Below, one piece after another: positions 40,401-53,800 of a DNA stretch of 64,000 nucleotides; the stretch's first letter is position 1; each line of letters starts with the position of its first letter. Source of the DNA: Tyto alba (Eukaryota; Chordata; Aves; Strigiformes; Tytonidae); assembly GCF_018691265.1 (NCBI RefSeq), contig NW_024881322.1:8235989-8299988 (forward strand). The letters are read 5' to 3'. The translations under genes and the position numbers were made by a program. The notes under the pieces were generated by a model. It saw only the letters and a list, made by a program, of their open reading frames with translations. It had not been told where the DNA came from and did not search any database.

Positions 40401-43400
40401 CAGAGCAGGGGTTTGCTGCAATTTTTTACCTATTGCATGAGGATTCTGCATTTTCAGAATCAGCAGAGAATTTTGCAGAAACTCTCCTTTGAGTTGTACT
40501 TGATATACTTACTTTTCTGACATTAGAGGCAATTTATTCATTTGAAAAGCTTAAGGTCATTTGAACTACACATCTACCATTGTTTAATAATATCTTGGAA
40601 ACTCAGCATTTAAACTTATACAAACAGTCTGACTGTCTCATCACAGACCCATATTAGGTGGATTAAACAAGATTGTTTATTATAATCTGGTGGCCATGTC
40701 CTGTGTAACTTCTCTGCAGAAGGAGCCAAACCATTAATTATTTTTTATTATAGCTTCTGCTCTCTGACTGTTAGCAACAAAAGTTTTGATGTATTTTCAT
40801 AAAATTATTGTGAAACTATTAAATTTGATCTTAAAAATAACGTTATATTTAATCAAATGCAGATATTGGTAGAAATTAGATTAATTTGAACTGAGAATAA
40901 GCAGAGTTATCAGGGCTCATAACTGGTTACATGGGTACTTCGCTAAGGGGCTGCTATTTAGTACAGTCTTGTATTGTGAAAGGCATCTAAAACAATGATC
41001 TACTTCTAATAACTGGCTTAGTATTCTTAAACTTTTTTCTTTGTACAAAACTGTAGACTTAAAACAGCTTGTAATTTGTCAAGTGTGGTCTCCAGAAAAC
41101 TATGCTTTTATTTTAATACTCTTACAATTAGATTCAGTAGCTAGCTTTGCATTTTGGCTTGTGGATCAAACAGTATATTAACATTAGCAAAACTAAATAC
41201 TGACCTTACATTTTTTTTTTTTTTTATTATTATTAGGAAGGCTGTTAAGGGAGAACATGGGGATATCACCTGAAGAGTATTGGATTAGAAGTGGTGCTAA
41301 ACCCAAATTTACCAGCCAAGTACGTGGTAGTCTCTCACCTCCAGCCAGGAGCAAAGAACAAGGTACAATTTACTTCCTCAGTGTGTTTCTGTTCTTAAGG
41401 AACATTCAAAAGGACATGATACAAACCAGCAAATTTATGATATTTGGATGAGATGTGAAGATAATAAAACTAGTTCTCATTGCTCTGATATTGAAGAAAT
41501 GCCTGTCAGTACATCTCAGGGTATATTTATATCCTTCTCAAACATGTGAATAAGGATGGATTATAGCTCCATATTTTTTTTTCCTTCAAAGGTACCATGG
41601 GAACACAAAGCATCAAATGCTTTGGTGTGGCCAAGCAAAGCCTTTATTTGTGCAAAGTTGCTACTGCCATAAACTGTAGTATTAATTTCTTACCCGGATA
41701 ATGCTTTTCTTGAGTGCGTACACAGTGATAGTTTGTAATCTTGATGAGTAGAACATACAGGAAGTCACATGTGATAGCTACATAGGCCAATGATCAGAGA
41801 AACTAGCATGGACCAACAGTTGCCTTGCTGCTGCTAAAAGATGTCTGAGTGCAAATCATCTTGATGTGGTTAAGGAAAAAAAGAACAAATCAAAGTTATT
41901 CTAATTAAAGTAGAAGGTTAGACAGCTTCCATATTTTTTTTTTCCTCTTTCTTCCTGGAGAATGTGTGTGTTCAGGTTTTATTACAATTAAGGTCTACTT
42001 GAAGTTCAGCTCTGTTTCTGGATGTTCTTCAAGGGTGTTTCTTAGTGTAAGTGCTGTTGGAACAACTGTAGAATTTTCAATAGTCTGAGTACTACCACTC
42101 TCCTGGGTCACATACTTTCAAGTATCACAGGATCAATCTATCAAGTAAGAGCATAAAGTTATCTTCAGAACAGACTGACTTGTTTTGCTTCAGTGGTAAT
42201 ATATATCAGGTTTCCTGTATCAACATCCCAGTAGACTATTTTTCAGAGTGTATTCCTTGGAGTTCTCTCTCTGTATTTCTTTCCTGCTTGAGCATGTTGG
42301 GGTTTGGGATTTGCCTCCTCTGTTGGAGGCTTCCTACCCTTTCTATCCACAACCTTCAAAATGTGGGGTTTTTTTATGCTAGCCTGTTCTATAATAGATG
42401 AAAACATTTTACTTTAGCAGCACCATTCTTAGCTCCTTACAACAATTCATAAAAATAATAAAGTAGTTCTAAACTAATTTTGTTACCTTTAACTTTCAGC
42501 ATTTCCCTTCTATCTCTTCTAAGCCGTAGATGGTACAGCATACTGAGGATGCTTGGCCTATGTGTTACTCCCTGCTTTGCCTTCCTCCTTTTCCAGCCTA
42601 TGTAGTTTGAAGAAGCTATCACACTCAGTATTAGGAAGCAGGAATTGGTTTCTTAATGGTGTTCATGCCAATGGGTGCCTCAGAAGTGCTAGTAAAATTG
42701 CATCCTTTTTAAAATGCTGCTTATCTTAAAACTGGTTTCTTCAAATTAATCTTAAATGTCTGTGCCCTGCAAGTAAAGAGGTTTGACTAAATAAGATATG
42801 TTACTTCAGCAGTAATATCATATGCAAAATTTGACTTCTTGAACTGTGTACCTGTGGTGTGTAACTTAACAGTGCTGAAGAATTCCATTTTTTAAAGACA
42901 GTGGGTGAGCTGGGTCACTTGGACAGCTATCGGCTAGTGTTGAACACTTGAAAAGTGATCTAGAGCAGAATTATCCAACTATCACTGTTGGTTTGTTTTG
43001 GTTTTGTTTTTTTTTTTTTTGCCACATTAACACCTATCCAAATTATGACCCAAAATACAGTGCATCCAGAATTATGGTTAGACAGTGATTAAATATTGTA
43101 GATATATGACTGTTGCTTGACATGTGTAGCGTGAGTTTTATCTGCCACTAAAATGGGCACATAGAGGGAAGGGAGAAAGAGGAACACCGCAGACCAGATG
43201 GGGGAAAGTCAAGCTTAAATTTGCTTTAAGACTATGCTTTGAAGAAATAACACCAGTTGTATCTTACTATTTAGACTGCCCACCTCTAGTTAAACCAAAG
43301 AAGAAAAGAATAGGCAAGCCACCTTCAAAACGCAGAGACACAAGATGTGAGGTGGAAGAAGTGTGGGAGATGCCCAAAAGCAGTGTACGCAAAGGTTGGT

Positions 43401-44630
43401 ATATGGTGACAAGCTACAAAAATGACAGTTACAAGCATTTTTTCATTACTGTCTCAGGGAATGATGGTTCTTGGTTTGAACTGGAAGCATATTGGATAGC
43501 TTGTGAAATAATAGCAAATGTTATGTATGCAAACAAGTGAGAGAAAACAAGCTAAACTTTGAATGCTTACCTTGCTGTGAATACTGTGGTGGCTCTGACC
43601 GGGTTAGGTCCCTTCTCTTTATTTAAGGGGGGGAAGGGGAGCCACAGAAAACAAACAAACAAAAAAAACCCAAACGCAACACCAAAACCCACTATTTTAG
43701 CCTAGTTGCTGTTCAAACTGTTTTAACTTTTTAAAATGAGCCCTGTGTCATATCGCAGTATATACTTTTCTTTAAACTACAGATCTGTCTCAGCCCAAAT
43801 ACTGTAATTTGCCACAACACAAATGCATATAGATAATTCTTAAGAACTTCAACTCTGTGGAGTAGAAACTTCTTGCTACTTTGGAGGAAGATGGGAAAAA
43901 CAATGGAGGGAAAAAACCACATTAAGTATGTTCAATAACAGATATGCTTTTGTGGGAGAGGTTATAAATTGAAAAGGCTCAGTACATAGAAGATGATCTC
44001 AAAAAGATCAGAATTTCTTCTGGAAAACAACAATCTGGCATATTAAATCTAGCTTGAATATTCAGTCAGTTAGATGGTCTCTTACTTGTATATTAAATGG
44101 AGGATTAAAATTCCATGTATTTGCAAGGTCAGAAACAAACGTAGAGTGAAGCAGATAATTAGTCAAAATCGGTGTCAGTCCTGAAGTCAGATTATTTAAA
44201 CACCAGTTTTAAATCTTTAATTGTTGATCATTTTTAATAAAAGCATCCATGAAATTTGCAGAATACCAAAATACTATTTATATTTGAGCCAGAAATATTT
44301 TCTTGGATGCATTCAACAATGTAGTCACAAGGGCACACTGAAAATATGCTACAAGTTTGATATGGAACTCCTGTCTATCTGTTATACTGCAATATTCTGC
44401 CATCCAACACCATTTCTGCAGAATTTATCCTTGCTGGGAAGTAGAGTACACAGTTCTAATATCAACCATCAGTGTTGTCTCCTGCAATAGGAAAAGGCAT
44501 TCACTGATGTCTAGTCTTTCTTTAGAAGCAAATTGACGTATATTATTTAGAGGGAGAATGCATACCTGAATCTTCTTTTCCTTTTTCTTTAGGGTGTGGA
44601 ACAAGGAAGTCCCTCTATAAGAGAAAATAA
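37457..44630 (+). CDS. BUC: Bucky ball / Velo1 (BUC) orthologue, germ-plasm organiser family
   Basis: Exons 37457-37604, 38315-40240, 41237-41362, 43275-43394 and 44593-44630 (TAA), all joined in phase 1, give 785 aa. Residues about 18-89 carry the aromatic, Pro/Tyr-rich N-terminal motif of zebrafish Buc and Xenopus Velo1: NHTRPFFYAQP, NPWY, GNPYFPFYS, EYPGFFVPQ, NRRPYF. A QTDP motif follows at 119-122, as in Buc. The long Ser/Lys/Glu-rich middle looks disordered. An acidic run spans about 557-587, followed by a basic, Lys/Arg-rich tail. In fish and frog this family nucleates the Balbiani body and germ plasm through its prion-like N-terminus. No clustered RG motifs are seen at the C-terminus. 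The exon-4 donor (AAAG|gttggt) is weak; reading on would give 821 aa, ending at 43540. Orthology rests on motif match and gene layout. Confidence 0.88.
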
Positions 44631-44850
44631 CTGCAAATACTGAGGCAGGAGGGGGGAAAGAAACGTATCAGAGGTTTGCATAAATCCAAAATTCAGTTAA
44701 AATTGTCTTGTATATTTTGTAAGTTGCTGTGCCCTCTTAAAGGGTAAGAAATAGAACTGTAAAGACTGAAGACATTATTAAAATGGAATTAAATATTTAA
44801 CACTAAAATCACCTTTTTACAAGTAGCACATCCACTATTTAAATAATAAA
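44631..44850 (+). terminator. BUC: BUC 3' UTR and poly(A) signal
   Basis: AATAAA at 44845-44850 lies 215 nt after the TAA at 44628-44630 in AT-rich sequence, giving a short 3' UTR. It is the first good hexamer downstream and supports the exon at 44593 being terminal. Confidence 0.55.
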
Positions 44851-44870
44851 TTTAATAGAATTGCAATTTG

Positions 44871-47800
44871 AGACTTCTTGTATTCCATCTATACATGGAA
44901 GCTAAAAAGTTTGATAGTGATGTATGTGTATCAATACCATTTACTGCTGCCCTGTTTTTAAGCTCTGCAGCATTGTGAAGCCTGTCAGTGCCATCTCATC
45001 TCATAGTCAGTTTGTCTAGATGATGTGGACATAAGTACAAGATTCTGTTCCATCAGCTGGATTTTTGGCTGGATTTGTTTTTGTCACAGTTTAAAGGAAT
45101 GTAGGCAAAGCTCTATCAAGTCAAGTACTGACTTGAAATTTCAAGGCAGTTCCATGGATCTTACTCTTTGCACGATTGAGGACTAAAACTAAAGTGCTGA
45201 ATTGATGTGATGCTTCCCTCTCTGCCCTTTCTTTTTTTTTTGGAGGCCTTCAACTGGAGAAATTGATTTTGAAGGTGAGACAAGTTTTTACAAGTGGTGC
45301 ACCCTGTTCCCTGACTCTTTACTGTTGACTTCTATTATAGTTGATACTGTCCTTGGCAACTCGCTAGAGAAAAGTCTCTTTATAGAACTAAGATGATAAA
45401 ACTAAGTCTCTGAGCTATCTTATGAATAATGGAAATAGACTGATCTAGATGAGGTGGGTAGCTCAAAAATGTATGGTCTTTTACATGTCTGTGAAAGCTA
45501 GTATCACCATATGAGAAAAGTAAACATGATACTGCGATTCTTGGATGTGATAGCATGAGCGAAAAAGAAAACTGTAAAAAAAAAAAAAATAGTTTTTCAT
45601 TACTAAAGGGCAGGGGCAATGGACAGACAGGACTTGTTTTCTGTCTCTTCTCCCAATGTTCTTGTTCTTTGTCTGTGCTCTAGAGTAACCTACATGGATG
45701 AAAGTAGCATTTCCTGTGACTGCAGTCAAGCTTTGTGCCTACCTATTACTAGTTTGACCTGTAACTGAAGTTATGCTGTTTTCCCTCAATTAGGAGTATT
45801 GAGGTTTCCCCACCCAACTGATCCTTGATCTTGATATAGTTTTTAATATCACTTGCTTACTTGTCAAAGAGTTACTGTAATTATAGCCTTTACCCTAAGC
45901 TGTTGGGGGAAAGATTCCACTTTAACACTGTGGCACTCAGTTTTTATTTCCTCTCTACTCCAAGCACTGCAGGATAATAAGGAACACAAATTCTTATTTG
46001 GCTTTTGTGCTGCACAAAGCCTCTGTTGCATCAGAACCTCAAAGAACAAAATGAGGGAGGGGATTACATGAGGAATTACTTCAAACATAGAGCTTTTTAA
46101 TAGTCTGGACTGATGCTCTTGCATGTCTAATAGAGGAGTGTGCTGCTTTTAGAGCAGGATATACTTTATTCTGATGGGGAAAATGAGTGGTAGAATCTCT
46201 TCAATTTAAAGACTCTAAGTGATGACTTAAGGGTAATACTTATTTACAACTGAGACCTCTCAGGTAAGGATTTACTTCTTTTACCCTGAACTTGAAAGTA
46301 CCTTTGGGATTGAAGACTAAGTCAATTCTGCTGACAGACTCAACAGTTTGTCTTTTGCTGCTTGTCTGATAAAGGAATATTCATAACCTCACAGTTAGAT
46401 GGCACTCTTATTTTTGGGAATGGCTGGTATTTCACAGGTACTCCCAAGATCATGCTAGTCATCCTTTCACAGGTGCTGCGCTAGTCAGTGTGCTTTCTAC
46501 CCAGATGTAAGAAGCAATTTAGGGCTTGGTAATGCTAGCTCCCAAGATGATGTGAGGGAGTAGGAGTGTTTAGACAGCTCTTTGTCTGAAAGCAAATGCT
46601 ATTTTAAAACTAATTGCTTAAAACCTTGTAGTGTACCCATGCGATGTATCAACACCAATGCTTAAAGTAGTATGCATGGATGTTCTAGTGCTCCAGAAAT
46701 ACTTCCTGGATAATGTTGTGTGGTGTACTCTGACAGTACTACTCCTGTGGCCTTAAAACTTAATCTTCTGCTTGGCTGTTTCTTTATTCAGCAGCATGGG
46801 TGATTTGTGGGCTTCATTTTAGACTGGCTTACAGCTATATTTAATGTTCCAGTGGGTAAAACAGCCATGCTTCTGCAAAGTTGTGAAGTGCAAACTGCTT
46901 TTTTAGAATTCAGTGAATTTAAAGTCCAGGCTCTTTTTATTCAGCCAGGTAACTAACCACAGTGATATTTGAGATTTAATTTTACAGATGCACATACGTG
47001 TCAACTTATGTTACCACTGAAGCTAGATTGCCCAGTGATTAACTGCAGTGCTGGCAGTATTGTGAACTTGTAACTGTAGTAGTCCTGCATTGCCTTTGAA
47101 GTTTTCACTTGCTTCCTGCAGCATCTACTGAAGGGCAGCTGAAGAATCTATTTGCTGCTTGGCACACCAGTAACAAACTTTAGAAGCTTCTGAGATGGCC
47201 ATAGTGGGAGCTTTGGATAGACTTACTGTCTGTGACTCAGAATTTCTAAATCATTATTTGTAGCTAACTAAAACTTCTGCAAAGTGGGTGTGGTATAATC
47301 ACTGAAGTGGAGCCAGGGGGTTAGGTTGGCTTGCCAGATTTTAATTCTGTATTTTAATTTTCAATTTGGTAGCACCTGGATGGCATGAAGCTTTCCCTTT
47401 CACAATATCCTGTTTTCTGCCCTATGTTGGAAAATATTAATTACAGGTTTTTCTATTAAAATAAAACAATGGAAGACATGAGTCAATGGGGGGGGGTGGG
47501 AAACACCAAAAAAAAAAACCACCCCCACCAAAAAACAACCAATCGCTCATTGCATGCTAACTGCATTTTTCCCTGGTGTGCCTCCACTGTTTTAAAAAAA
47601 AGTGTCATCCTCAGAATCCCCTGACTGACTCATTGCCACTGGCCATCTTGGTCAACAAGACTATAAACCCCCAAGTAAATTCATGGCCAAAGAAATAAGA
47701 TAGATGTGAGTATTTTTTCTGAAATGATCTGATGAGAATGGTTCAGAGCACTAAAATAATCTGATCTGGTGGCTGAATACCTGTGAAGCTGTACTGTGTA

Positions 47801-50325
47801 TGAGGTATCTTGTAGCTGCATTTTGCACACGTTTAGATCTGTGGTACTATACAAATACTCTATTACTACCACTCAGGCTTCAACAGGACTTTCAAATGGA
47901 AATATACACATCTACAAAGAAGACAATGATCATTAGAAAAAAAACGTGGTTGTTTGAACAAAAATAAATACTGCAATGGTTAAGATTGAAGAAATAAGGC
48001 TAATTAGTCTTTCAAGACTATAGATTTCTATCCTGCTTTCTGGATTTACTCCTACATGGAATAATTTTCCATTAATATAAATGGCTCTTGGTATTTATCT
48101 CTAGTCTATGTATTTCTAAAAAACTAGAGTCTCTTAAATGCCAGCTTTGGCACTGTTTGTGAAATGATGAAATGAAATACTGCTTCTCACCATTCCAGCA
48201 CTGGCTGCCAGTCAGCACTATTAGAAATCTTACTCTGTTGAAACTTACTTTTGAAACTGGCTCTACTTTTAAGAGTTTCAGTAAAGACCTACTAAAATCT
48301 TTATGTATGGGATATGATAGAGGTGTATAAAACTGGGAATGATATGGGGAAAACAAATAGGAATCAGTTGTTTGTATGCCTTCCAGTACAAGGACTAGGG
48401 TCTATGAAATGAAACTAGTAGGGAGCAGGGTGAAAGCAAATCATGTTTCTTCTGTGGTTATTAATCAATCTGTACAGTTCCTTGCTGAAGGAAATTGCAA
48501 ATTCACAAGAAGTGACTGGATATAAATGAAAAAATATATCCCGGGCTACTAACTACTAAAATATGACCTATGATTCAATGTACCTGCACTACAAGCAGTA
48601 GGGGCCGAGACAGCATTTCAGTGACGTAACAGAACTAATGCCACCAGAGTTTGCACTGCTCTGCTGTCTAAGGATCTGCTACTGACCATGAGTGGAAAAG
48701 GACACTGGTATAAACAGACCTTTAGTCTGGCACAAAAAAAGTGATGTGGTATCTCAAAACAAACTTTTAAATTGCATTTGATAGAAGTTTGAAATGGTCT
48801 GTAGGATTCTGAACAATCAAGAAAACAGTAAACCCTGGCAGGTAAAATGGGAAGGACCTTTTAAAAAGTAATGGGATGACAAACTAGAGAAAAACTGAAT
48901 TTGCTTTTATTAAACTAAACTTCAGCTTTTGTCATTTAAGATTTGTAACTGAAGTGATCTTTAGGTTAGCCCTGCTCTAGACAAATTTGAGTATGAATTC
49001 TCTTGGAATGTATCAGGTGAATACTACCTGTGGCTTCCAGCATCTATCCAACAATCACCAATGCTAAATGCATTAATTCTCAGTACCAAATGTGGCAATA
49101 CAGAGAACTGGTCCATTATAAATCTCCTCATGTTATTTCAGCTGTTAAAACTTTTTTTCTGGTGAAAGAGCCAGGAGCTTGGAACTTGTTGATGATGCTG
49201 CTGATACAGGGAACTATCAGCAGCATCACAGTGAGATTTGCTAAATAATACTGGAGTATAAAACACGACTCCACATTCAAGCTCTGGGAATAAGATAAAG
49301 AATCTTTTTGTAAGTAGGCCTTGACTACCTTGTCTTTCCCCAGAACATGTTGTAAATGACTGGCAAGGAATGGGAGTTTATTTTTACTAAATGACTTAGA
49401 CATGTAGGAGGGAGAAAACACATTTTAATGTATACTTTCCCCTGTCCTCTTTTCCAAAGGTCTCAGGAAGGGAAAAAAAAAAATGTAGTATCTTAAATGC
49501 ATTTTAGTCTATGGTTCCTTGATTTCACTGTCAATGTTCACTCTACTGATGTTAGAGCTTTATCTTGCTTTTTCTTTTTCTCAATGTAAGCATAGAGTCT
49601 AAGTTCTATAGAAGTCCTTCCTAGTTCTTTCAAAGCAAATCTATTTTTCTTTCTTCTTTTGCAGAGTACCAATATATATCATGTAGGTCCTCAATTCAGT
49701 TTTTAACCACTGCAGTTTGATGTTTCAAAGAGTTTATAGCTATCTCAATCTTTCTAGTCATGTCTGCAAGATTATTTAAAAGAATGTGGTCAGTCCACAA
49801 GGTCAATTAAGTACACAAACTTCCCCTTCTTCCTGCTTAAGAATTCTTTACTACTGTTCTGTGGCTTACATGCATATAGTTAAAAACCATTTTGAAACCC
49901 TTACACATTTATATTTTTATAGTCATAAAGTATTACTACAGAAAATAATTCTAGTAAACATAAGAAATAAATTGAAATTTATTTCCTCAAGCCTTTTTAA
50001 AAGGAAAAAAAAACCCTCAAATGTATCAAAACAACTGATACTGAAGTGTATGTAGAAATTAATCTCTTTCATTTCTAACATGAAAACCCCCTTTTTAAAT
50101 AACTAAAACCACTACATCTTTACAGTAAAGTTGAACATCTAACATCATTACACTTGGCTCCCACTCCTGTGGTTTGGAGAATGCTTTAGGTGTTGCAGAA
50201 CTGTGCGTATTAATGGTGATGATGTTGAGATTTTGCTATACAAAAAAACTCAAGTCTTGCTGACACTGCAATTTTGTCTTAAAAGTAAATCCCCTTGATT
50301 AACTTTTTCCTCTTCAGCAGTGTTC
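44871..50325. other. Intergenic, BUC/RP9 convergence
   Basis: No coding exon is recognised on either strand. In particular there is nothing resembling FKBP9 or NT5C3A, which in human lie between KBTBD2 and RP9. A G9 tract and A/C-rich stretch occur at about 47488-47540. Small frames such as 44221-44490, 48072-48356 and 49128-49421 have no recognisable domain. Confidence 0.55.
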
Positions 50326-50874
50326 TTTATTTCCCTAGCTTCCTGTACTAGGATAAGTACACTGAACTTCAGCACAGAGGCAGTATGCAGAGAAAAAAAA
50401 TACAGTACAACCTGCTTATAATAAAGCACTGTAAGTGACCTCTCAGTGCTCTGCATGGTGCAAACTGCAGTCCCGTTACAATGAGGCTTTGTATATACTA
50501 AAATAACTTCATGGAGAAAAGACACTTCAATACAGTCTGCTAATTCTGCAGATTCGTTGGCGACGCCTTGGTAGTGACTGCTTTCTGCTGATAGTCATGT
50601 GCAGCAGTGCAGGGGCCCACTTTGACCAAGACTGATGACCCTTAGCACAGACCTTACAGTGTGCAGGTATGGTTGGTTGAGTGTTGTTTAATGCAGCGCT
50701 CTTCTTTCTGGCTGCAGAAGGGCAGAAGAGGACAGCCCCTGTAGGATGCTGTATGCGTACATCTGTAGGTTCTGAGTTCATTAAAGCCCTTTCTGGTGGT
50801 TTCTTCCTCATTCTTTGGATCTTTCCTTCAAGTTCACAAGTAGGGGTCAATGAGCATGCAGCAGGTGACTGCTG
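50326..50874 (-). other. RP9: RP9 3' UTR with candidate poly(A) signal
   Basis: Sequence downstream of the RP9 TGA on the - strand. An AATAAA (read on -) is at 50331-50326, giving a UTR of about 550 nt. Site usage is inferred. Confidence 0.5.
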
Positions 50875-53800
50875 TCAGTCAGATTCTGACTTCTCATTAG
50901 ATTTAGATGATTTACGCTTTCTCTTTTTCTTCTTCTTCTTTTCTTTTTTTTTCTTTTCCTTCTTTCTCTTTTTCTTCTTGTGTTTATCTCTACATTCTGA
51001 GGAAGTGGAGCTGCTGTCATCTGCATCATCCTCATCACTGTCATCACTGTTATCATCATCGTCTTCTGAGGTAGAGTCCTCCAGGAGCTGCTTCAGTTGC
51101 TGTATCCTGAGTTTAAAAAATGTGAATTAGAATCCTTTCTAGTTCTCCTCTACCTGTAATAATTTATTCTTGCTTTCATCTGTTTCCTTCCTAGCTTGAA
51201 AAATGGAAGCTGTGTACAAAGGGCAGGGGAACACTTCCTCTTTTGGTGAATTACACTCCTGTTACAGTTTTCACAAATTGATAAAAGCAACCTCTCCTGA
51301 GACAAGCAGACATTCTGTTCTCAGGGACTTTCCATCCCACAGATATCAAGGGCAGACTACCTTACCGGCCAGTATTTATATGTGCAAAATAATGAGGCAA
51401 CAGCTATCACCAGACCACCATAGGAAGTTCTATGCTTACTCAAACACAAATGCATACTGGGATGATGACATTATGCCATTCATTGCCCTGCTGATACAAG
51501 AGGATGTCAGTGAAACTGACAGTAGACTCTAGTTGTAGAGGTATTTTTGACAGGCACTCTTCCTTTGAAATTTCATGGATTACTGGCAAATGGGCACAAA
51601 CTATTTGCTTATTATAGTGTTGTCTTTAGTGTCCTACTGAGTGATTATTGAGAAAGTAGAAATGCATTAGCCTCTGCCAGCAAAAAGAACCTGCCATTAA
51701 AAAAAGTGTTCTGAGGTAAGGGTAAGCTTGTATCAAAATGAAAACCAAATTGAAAATGCAGTTTACTACAGAGACACACTTACCTCATTTCTTTTTCATG
51801 ACGTTTATTTTCCCTTATTATATCGTACATTGGATCTTCATGTGCCTTTGAAGTGGAAAACAGAAAATCCAATGTTAGTAAATAGAAATATTTATCACTG
51901 TTATATTTCCTACAAAAATAAAGCAAAGCAACCCAAAAACCACAAGAGGCTTTTATCGCAAGATGAAATACATTTAGCAAACTCTTAATTCACAAGTATG
52001 CTCTCAGACTTAATACCATTAATCTGTGTTTTATACTTTAGGAAAAGCTTATCTAGTTACACCACCAATGAAGGGGACTCTCCTTAGGTATACTACCTCT
52101 TTCCCTCTCCAGTCACAGGTAACTAAGAGAACCCCATACATACACTATAGGAATAGCTAGACATAGATGGAATACTTAAGTTCAAAACAATGAGCTGTGC
52201 CCTTCAGCATATTTTAAAAACTCGGATACAAACACACAGGAGCAAGGAATAGAAGACAAATGGATAATGAAATTGCAGTTGTCTTAGCATGCAATGCGTT
52301 ACCATTATTGGTTGTTAAACTGGTTATTTTTAAATTAAACAGGCATTGCAGCAAAGGATAGTTGTGAAGAAAGAGAACAAATAAACTTTGCAGACATTTA
52401 AGGTGAGTTCATGCCATGCAAGAATGCAGCAAAAAGACGGGGTGATCATTTCTGTTGGAAGACTAATCAAACCAGTTCAACAGAGAGGAGATATCAGATG
52501 TTGACCAGAGGTGGGAATTAAAATGTCAGTAGCAAACAAAAGATGCTGTGAATGCATCATGAGGGGCCTTGGACATACAGTACGAGTTTCATGCAACAGA
52601 AAAAAAGCTTGAGGGAAAACGGAGAATAGAGGCAATCTGGTCATGGGAGAGGGATAAAAATACTCTTTGCAGTAGCATATGATCAGTATGAGTCCAGAAT
52701 CTGGACAGAATGAGTCCCGATTACCTTCTTCCAGGACAGAAATGAGAACATAAGACACAAAGTGATGAGAGCTTGAAATATAGCTCAACAATGGAGAGCA
52801 ACAGGCAAAGCTGAAGAGATCATGCAGAAAGAATCTGCAGAACTGAGATGCAACCTCATGTAGCAAGAGATCAGACCTGTAGACAATGACTGGATTATAG
52901 ACCTAGACAACAGGCTTCATGATGTGGTTGTTCACAGTGAGATTGGAAAGCTTGAAGCAGCTGTAATGTGGGCAGCTCAAGCTTGACAAAACATTTTTTG
53001 TTACTTTGATATTTTAATCACAAAAACTGAATATAATGGTTGAAACAGGTTCTTGAAGATTTCCAATTTAAATGTAAAAATTACTGATTTTCTTCTCAAA
53101 GAGTAGATTTTCTGCAAAGTAGTCAAGCATCCAACCAGGTCTGTAGCTTTTTTCTTTATTAGAAGATTTTCAGCATCTATATTATACTAGAGACAGAGGA
53201 AAAGCCCTTAATAAAGCATCATCTAACAGGCTTCTCTTCACTTGCAAGATTATGTATCATCAGTATTAAAAAATATAAGCAATATTACTACAGTATTTGT
53301 ACTCACTACTCTAAATTGTTCCAATTTCTGATTGCCTTTAATAAAGAATGGGCATTCTTTATCTCCTGTTCTGTGTCCATAACGTTTACACCTCCAACCT
53401 TTAAAAAAAGAAGCAGCAGTGAGTCACACCTCTGAGCCAAATCAGAAGGAAAAAAAAAAGCCAGATATTTATGCAAAATATTTTCAATTTGTTGGAACAA
53501 ATGGAGAGATACAAGTATTATGTTGATAAATGTAACATCCATAAAATGCAAGGCTACTACAGCCTTCAAGATACTGGGTTTTTTTATATCATATGATGCC
53601 AATCTACCTGAACCGCGTCATCTGTCCACCAGACATTGTGCCCTCCCCCAGAGTAAACGGATGGCTATATGAAGGTCCAATGACATCTGGAATATTTTCA
53701 GCCTTACACTGCATGACTTTGACTTCTTTTCCCAAAGGCATCCAAAGTCCTTTTGTGGGGGCATGTGCCAGGAACTCCCGTGCACTTTCATTGCCCGGTA

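Noticed and set aside
50681..51130. 149-codon + strand frame rich in Phe/Ser
   Set aside because: Reverse complement of the Lys/Glu/Asp-rich RP9 terminal exon.
52477..52866. 129-codon - strand frame in RP9 intron 4
   Set aside because: No recognisable domain or splice phase joining it to RP9; the neighbouring exons join perfectly without it. It could be an old repeat, but no family was recognised.
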